From Halorhodospira sp. (GTDB lineage Bacteria; Pseudomonadota; Gammaproteobacteria; Nitrococcales; Halorhodospiraceae), in the NCBI GenBank assembly GCA_007121755.1, contig SKJZ01000116.1, forward strand, positions 1 through 8,256: a DNA stretch of 8,256 nt. The letters are read 5' to 3'. Made by a program: the position numbers and the translations under genes. Shown here in pieces: positions 7,374-8,256 of the stretch (the stretch's first letter is position 1; each line of letters begins with the position of its first letter). Below the pieces are notes generated by a model that was given only the letters and a program-made list of their open reading frames with translations, was not told where the DNA came from and did no database searches.

Positions 7374-7922
7374 TCAGGCATCGAACGCTGCGTCGTAAGC
7401 GACCGTACCCACGGGAATCGCCCCCTCAAACGCGATGGCCTGGAAGTACTCCGCCGGGACATCGGGCAGCACCAGCGAAGGCTCCGCCTTGAAGCCGAAG
7501 CGACCATAGAATCCGGGCTCCCCCAGCACGACACAGCCGGCCGCGCCAATGCCGCGCAGCTCCGCCAGCGCGCGCTCCACCAATCGGCTGCCGACGCCCT
7601 GCCCTTGGCACCGCGGCAACACCGCAATCGGGCCCAGGCCGTACCAGCGATCGCTACCGTCGGAGAGGGTGACCGGCGACAAGGCGACGTGGCCGACGAT
7701 GGAGCGGCCCGAACAGCCGGGCGCGCTCAGCGGTTCGAGCCTTCCGCCGTCCCCGGCATCCACGGCCACTAGCGAAATCGTCAACCGTCCTGCCTTGCGC
7801 AACTCGGCGATGATGAACTGCTCGGTATGGCTTGTATGGGGCGCGTCGAGAAAGGCCTTGCGGGTCAATCGCTCGATCGCCGCCACATCCGACGGCTCTT
7901 CCAATCTGATGTCGATAATCAT
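7374..7922 (-). CDS. GNAT family N-acetyltransferase, YhbS-like
   Basis: A 182-residue acyl-CoA-dependent N-acetyltransferase of the GNAT fold. Features: IRLEEPSDVAAIERL near the N-terminus (strand 1, helix 1); IVGHVALSPV (75-84, strand 4); motif A LGPIAVLPRCQGQGVGSRLV (96-115), whose QGQGVG binds the pyrophosphate of acetyl-CoA; and VVLGEPGFYGRFGF (131-144), the motif B region. The pattern most resembles E. coli YhbS. The substrate cannot be told from sequence. A Gly/Ser/Pro-rich insert (about 56-74) lengthens the loop before strand 4. The frame extends to an ATG at 7988, but I chose the ATG at 7922 because GAAGAAGG sits about 7 bases upstream and homology starts there. The longer form would also run into the leuA promoter and leader. 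The gene converges on htpX with 52 bases between stops. Confidence 0.88.
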   Translation of the reverse strand: MIIDIRLEEPSDVAAIERLTRKAFLDAPHTSHTEQFIIAELRKAGRLTISLVAVDAGDGGRLEPLSAPGCSGRSIVGHVALSPVTLSDGSDRWYGLGPIAVLPRCQGQGVGSRLVERALAELRGIGAAGCVVLGEPGFYGRFGFKAEPSLVLPDVPAEYFQAIAFEGAIPVGTVAYDAAFDA

Positions 7923-7947
7923 CCGAAAGCCTTCTTCGCCGGAAAGC

Positions 7948-7976
7948 TTGACGCGGCGCCCGCACCGGCTTAGTTT
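7948..7976 (+). promoter_or_regulatory. Candidate sigma-70 promoter for the leuA leader
   Basis: TTGACG (7948-7953, 5 of 6) lies 17 bases upstream of TAGTTT (7971-7976, 3 of 6 but with the key first T, A and last T). Transcription would start near 7983. This places the RNA 5' end just before the first arm of the leader stem at 7991, which supports the assignment. Confidence 0.5.
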
Positions 7977-8002
7977 AGAACCATGCAAAGCCTGATTGTG
8001 AA
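7972..8002 (-). promoter_or_regulatory. Weak candidate promoter for the GNAT gene
   Basis: On the complement, TTCACA (7997-8002) and TAAACT (7972-7977) are fair -35 and -10 boxes, but with a long 19-base spacer. If used, transcription would start near 7965, inside the frame extension above 7922, which supports the shorter GNAT start. It overlaps the divergent leuA promoter. Confidence 0.25.
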
Positions 8003-8039
8003 CGCAAAGAGCCTGCGACTTCCCTACCCGGCCTCCTGA
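7983..8039 (+). CDS. Possible 18-residue leader peptide of leuA with three Leu codons
   Basis: ATG at 7983 opens a frame of 18 codons, MQSLIVNAKSLRLPYPAS, with TGA at 8037-8039. Leu codons are CTG (7992), CTG (8013) and CTT (8019); the last two flank one Arg codon. The stop codon lies in the loop of the strong leader hairpin, and the early codons form the 5' arm of the outer stem, so a translating ribosome would break the fold. Against it: no Shine-Dalgarno is visible, and the proposed transcription start is almost at the ATG, so translation would have to be leaderless. Three Leu codons in 18 is not extreme for this GC-rich genome. Confidence 0.35.
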   Translation: MQSLIVNAKSLRLPYPAS

Positions 8040-8090
8040 AGGAGAGCCGGGTGATTGTCGTGCGTTTCAATTTTTGCGTTTGCAGTCAGG
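7991..8090 (+). ncRNA. Structured 5' leader of leuA (long stem masking the ribosome site)
   Basis: CCTGATTGTGAACGCAAAG (7991-8009) pairs along its whole length with TTTTGCGTTTGCAGTCAGG (8072-8090): 19 consecutive pairs, 15 Watson-Crick and 4 G.U. The G.U pairs (7996-8085, 7999-8082, 8000-8081, 8009-8072) would be A-C mismatches on the other strand, so the fold belongs to plus-strand RNA. The 3' arm includes the first three bases of the leuA Shine-Dalgarno AGGAG (8088-8092). The stem encloses a second strong hairpin at 8026-8052 and a linker holding partial copies of both arms. It is probably a cis-regulatory element acting on leuA translation. I do not recognise it as a particular known leader family, and a match to a described leucine leader cannot be excluded. 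Confidence 0.7.
8026..8052 (+). other. Strong inner hairpin of the leuA leader
   Basis: ACCCGGCCTCC (8026-8036) pairs with GGAG (8041-8044) and GCCGGGT (8046-8052) around a TGAA loop, giving 11 pairs with one bulged A (8045). A further T.G pair is possible at 8025/8053. No T run follows directly; the nearest (8071-8075) is 18 bases away. This argues for a structural or pausing role rather than intrinsic termination. The stop codon of the possible leader peptide occupies the loop. Confidence 0.75.
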
Positions 8091-8099
8091 AGTTCTCTT

Positions 8100-8256
8100 A
8101 TGTGTGCGTCCCCGTCCCGTCCGGCCTCCGCCGGCGCCTTTCGCGCCGGTAAGTACCGCCCCTTCGCCCCCGTCCGCCTGAACGACCGAACGTGGCCCGA
8201 CCGCGTCATCGACGCGCCGCCGGTATGGTGCAGCGTCGATCTGCGGGACGGCAACC
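8100..8256 (+). CDS. leuA: 2-isopropylmalate synthase, long type, N-terminal end only
   Basis: The first 52 codons are in the window and the rest lies beyond its 3' edge. The enzyme condenses acetyl-CoA with 2-ketoisovalerate to 2-isopropylmalate, the first committed step of leucine synthesis. After a short variable start (MCASPSRPASAGAFRAG) comes KYRPFAPVRLNDRTWPDRVI (18-37), then WCSVDLRDGN (43-52). The last motif contains the catalytic Arg49 and metal-binding Asp50 of the DRE-TIM metallolyase barrel. The YRPF...WP segment before the barrel is characteristic of the long (about 550-570 residue) LeuA type rather than the shorter E. coli type. ATG at 8100 is set by AGGAG (8088-8092), 7 bases upstream. 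That ribosome site is partly sequestered in the leader stem, which suggests control at translation initiation. Confidence 0.93.
   Translation, partial: MCASPSRPASAGAFRAGKYRPFAPVRLNDRTWPDRVIDAPPVWCSVDLRDGN

Noticed and set aside
7923..7988. Upstream ATG (7988) as the start of the acetyltransferase
   Set aside because: The extra 22 residues are basic and not part of the GNAT fold, they overlap the leuA promoter, and the ATG at 7922 has a good ribosome site.
8026..8075. Classical attenuator terminator in the leuA leader
   Set aside because: The strong hairpin is not followed by a T run, and the TTTTT at 8071-8075 is preceded only by a weak, AT-rich 4-5 bp stem (8053-8057 with 8068-8072). Control at translation fits better.
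8024..8254. Minus-strand frame opposite the leuA start and leader
   Set aside because: It covers the leuA start codon region and the leader stem, both better supported on the plus strand, and it has no recognisable product.
1..8256. CRISPR array, insertion sequence or prophage
   Set aside because: No regularly spaced repeats, no transposase or phage-like protein, and no terminal inverted repeats were seen; the window reads as ordinary chromosomal genes.

Overview
The window is GC-rich and gene-dense, with no gene-free stretch over 300 bases. It looks like the chromosome of a sulfur-oxidising gammaproteobacterium. The pointers are a gene tail, aprB and aprA in the order of the aprMBA layout of purple and chemotrophic sulfur bacteria, a LemA/M48 protease pair, a YhbS-like acetyltransferase and a long-type leuA. 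A family such as Ectothiorhodospiraceae or Chromatiaceae fits, but the genus cannot be fixed from this sequence alone.

Layout. (1) Bases 1-2541, plus strand: the 3' end of a membrane protein (probably aprM), then aprB and aprA, which encode the two subunits of dissimilatory APS reductase. In a sulfur oxidiser this enzyme turns sulfite plus AMP into APS and passes electrons to the membrane. (2) Bases 2542-2691: a hairpin, a candidate promoter and a complete tRNA-Val(GAC). (3) Bases 2692-4578, minus strand: a hybrid histidine kinase whose sensor domain carries a c-type haem motif. It converges on the tRNA with no intervening base. (4) Bases 4579-4707: a divergent intergenic region with a good sigma-70 promoter for (5) lemA and an htpX-like M48 membrane protease (4708-7321). 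The protease has a long extra C-terminal region. (6) Bases 7374-7922, minus strand: a GNAT acetyltransferase. (7) Bases 7923-8256: a structured leader followed by the first 52 codons of leuA.

The most interesting item is the leuA leader at about 7983-8099. A 19-pair arm-to-arm match (7991-8009 with 8072-8090) contains four G.U pairs that work only in plus-strand RNA, and it covers most of the leuA Shine-Dalgarno. It encloses a strong hairpin (8026-8052). Second copies of parts of both arms lie between the hairpin and the 3' arm, so competing folds are possible. A short ORF with three Leu codons starts at the 5' end of the leader and stops in the hairpin loop. This reads as a switch controlling leucine synthesis, probably at the level of translation initiation. 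The second item of note is the haem-motif sensor kinase beside the APS reductase genes, a plausible redox sensor.
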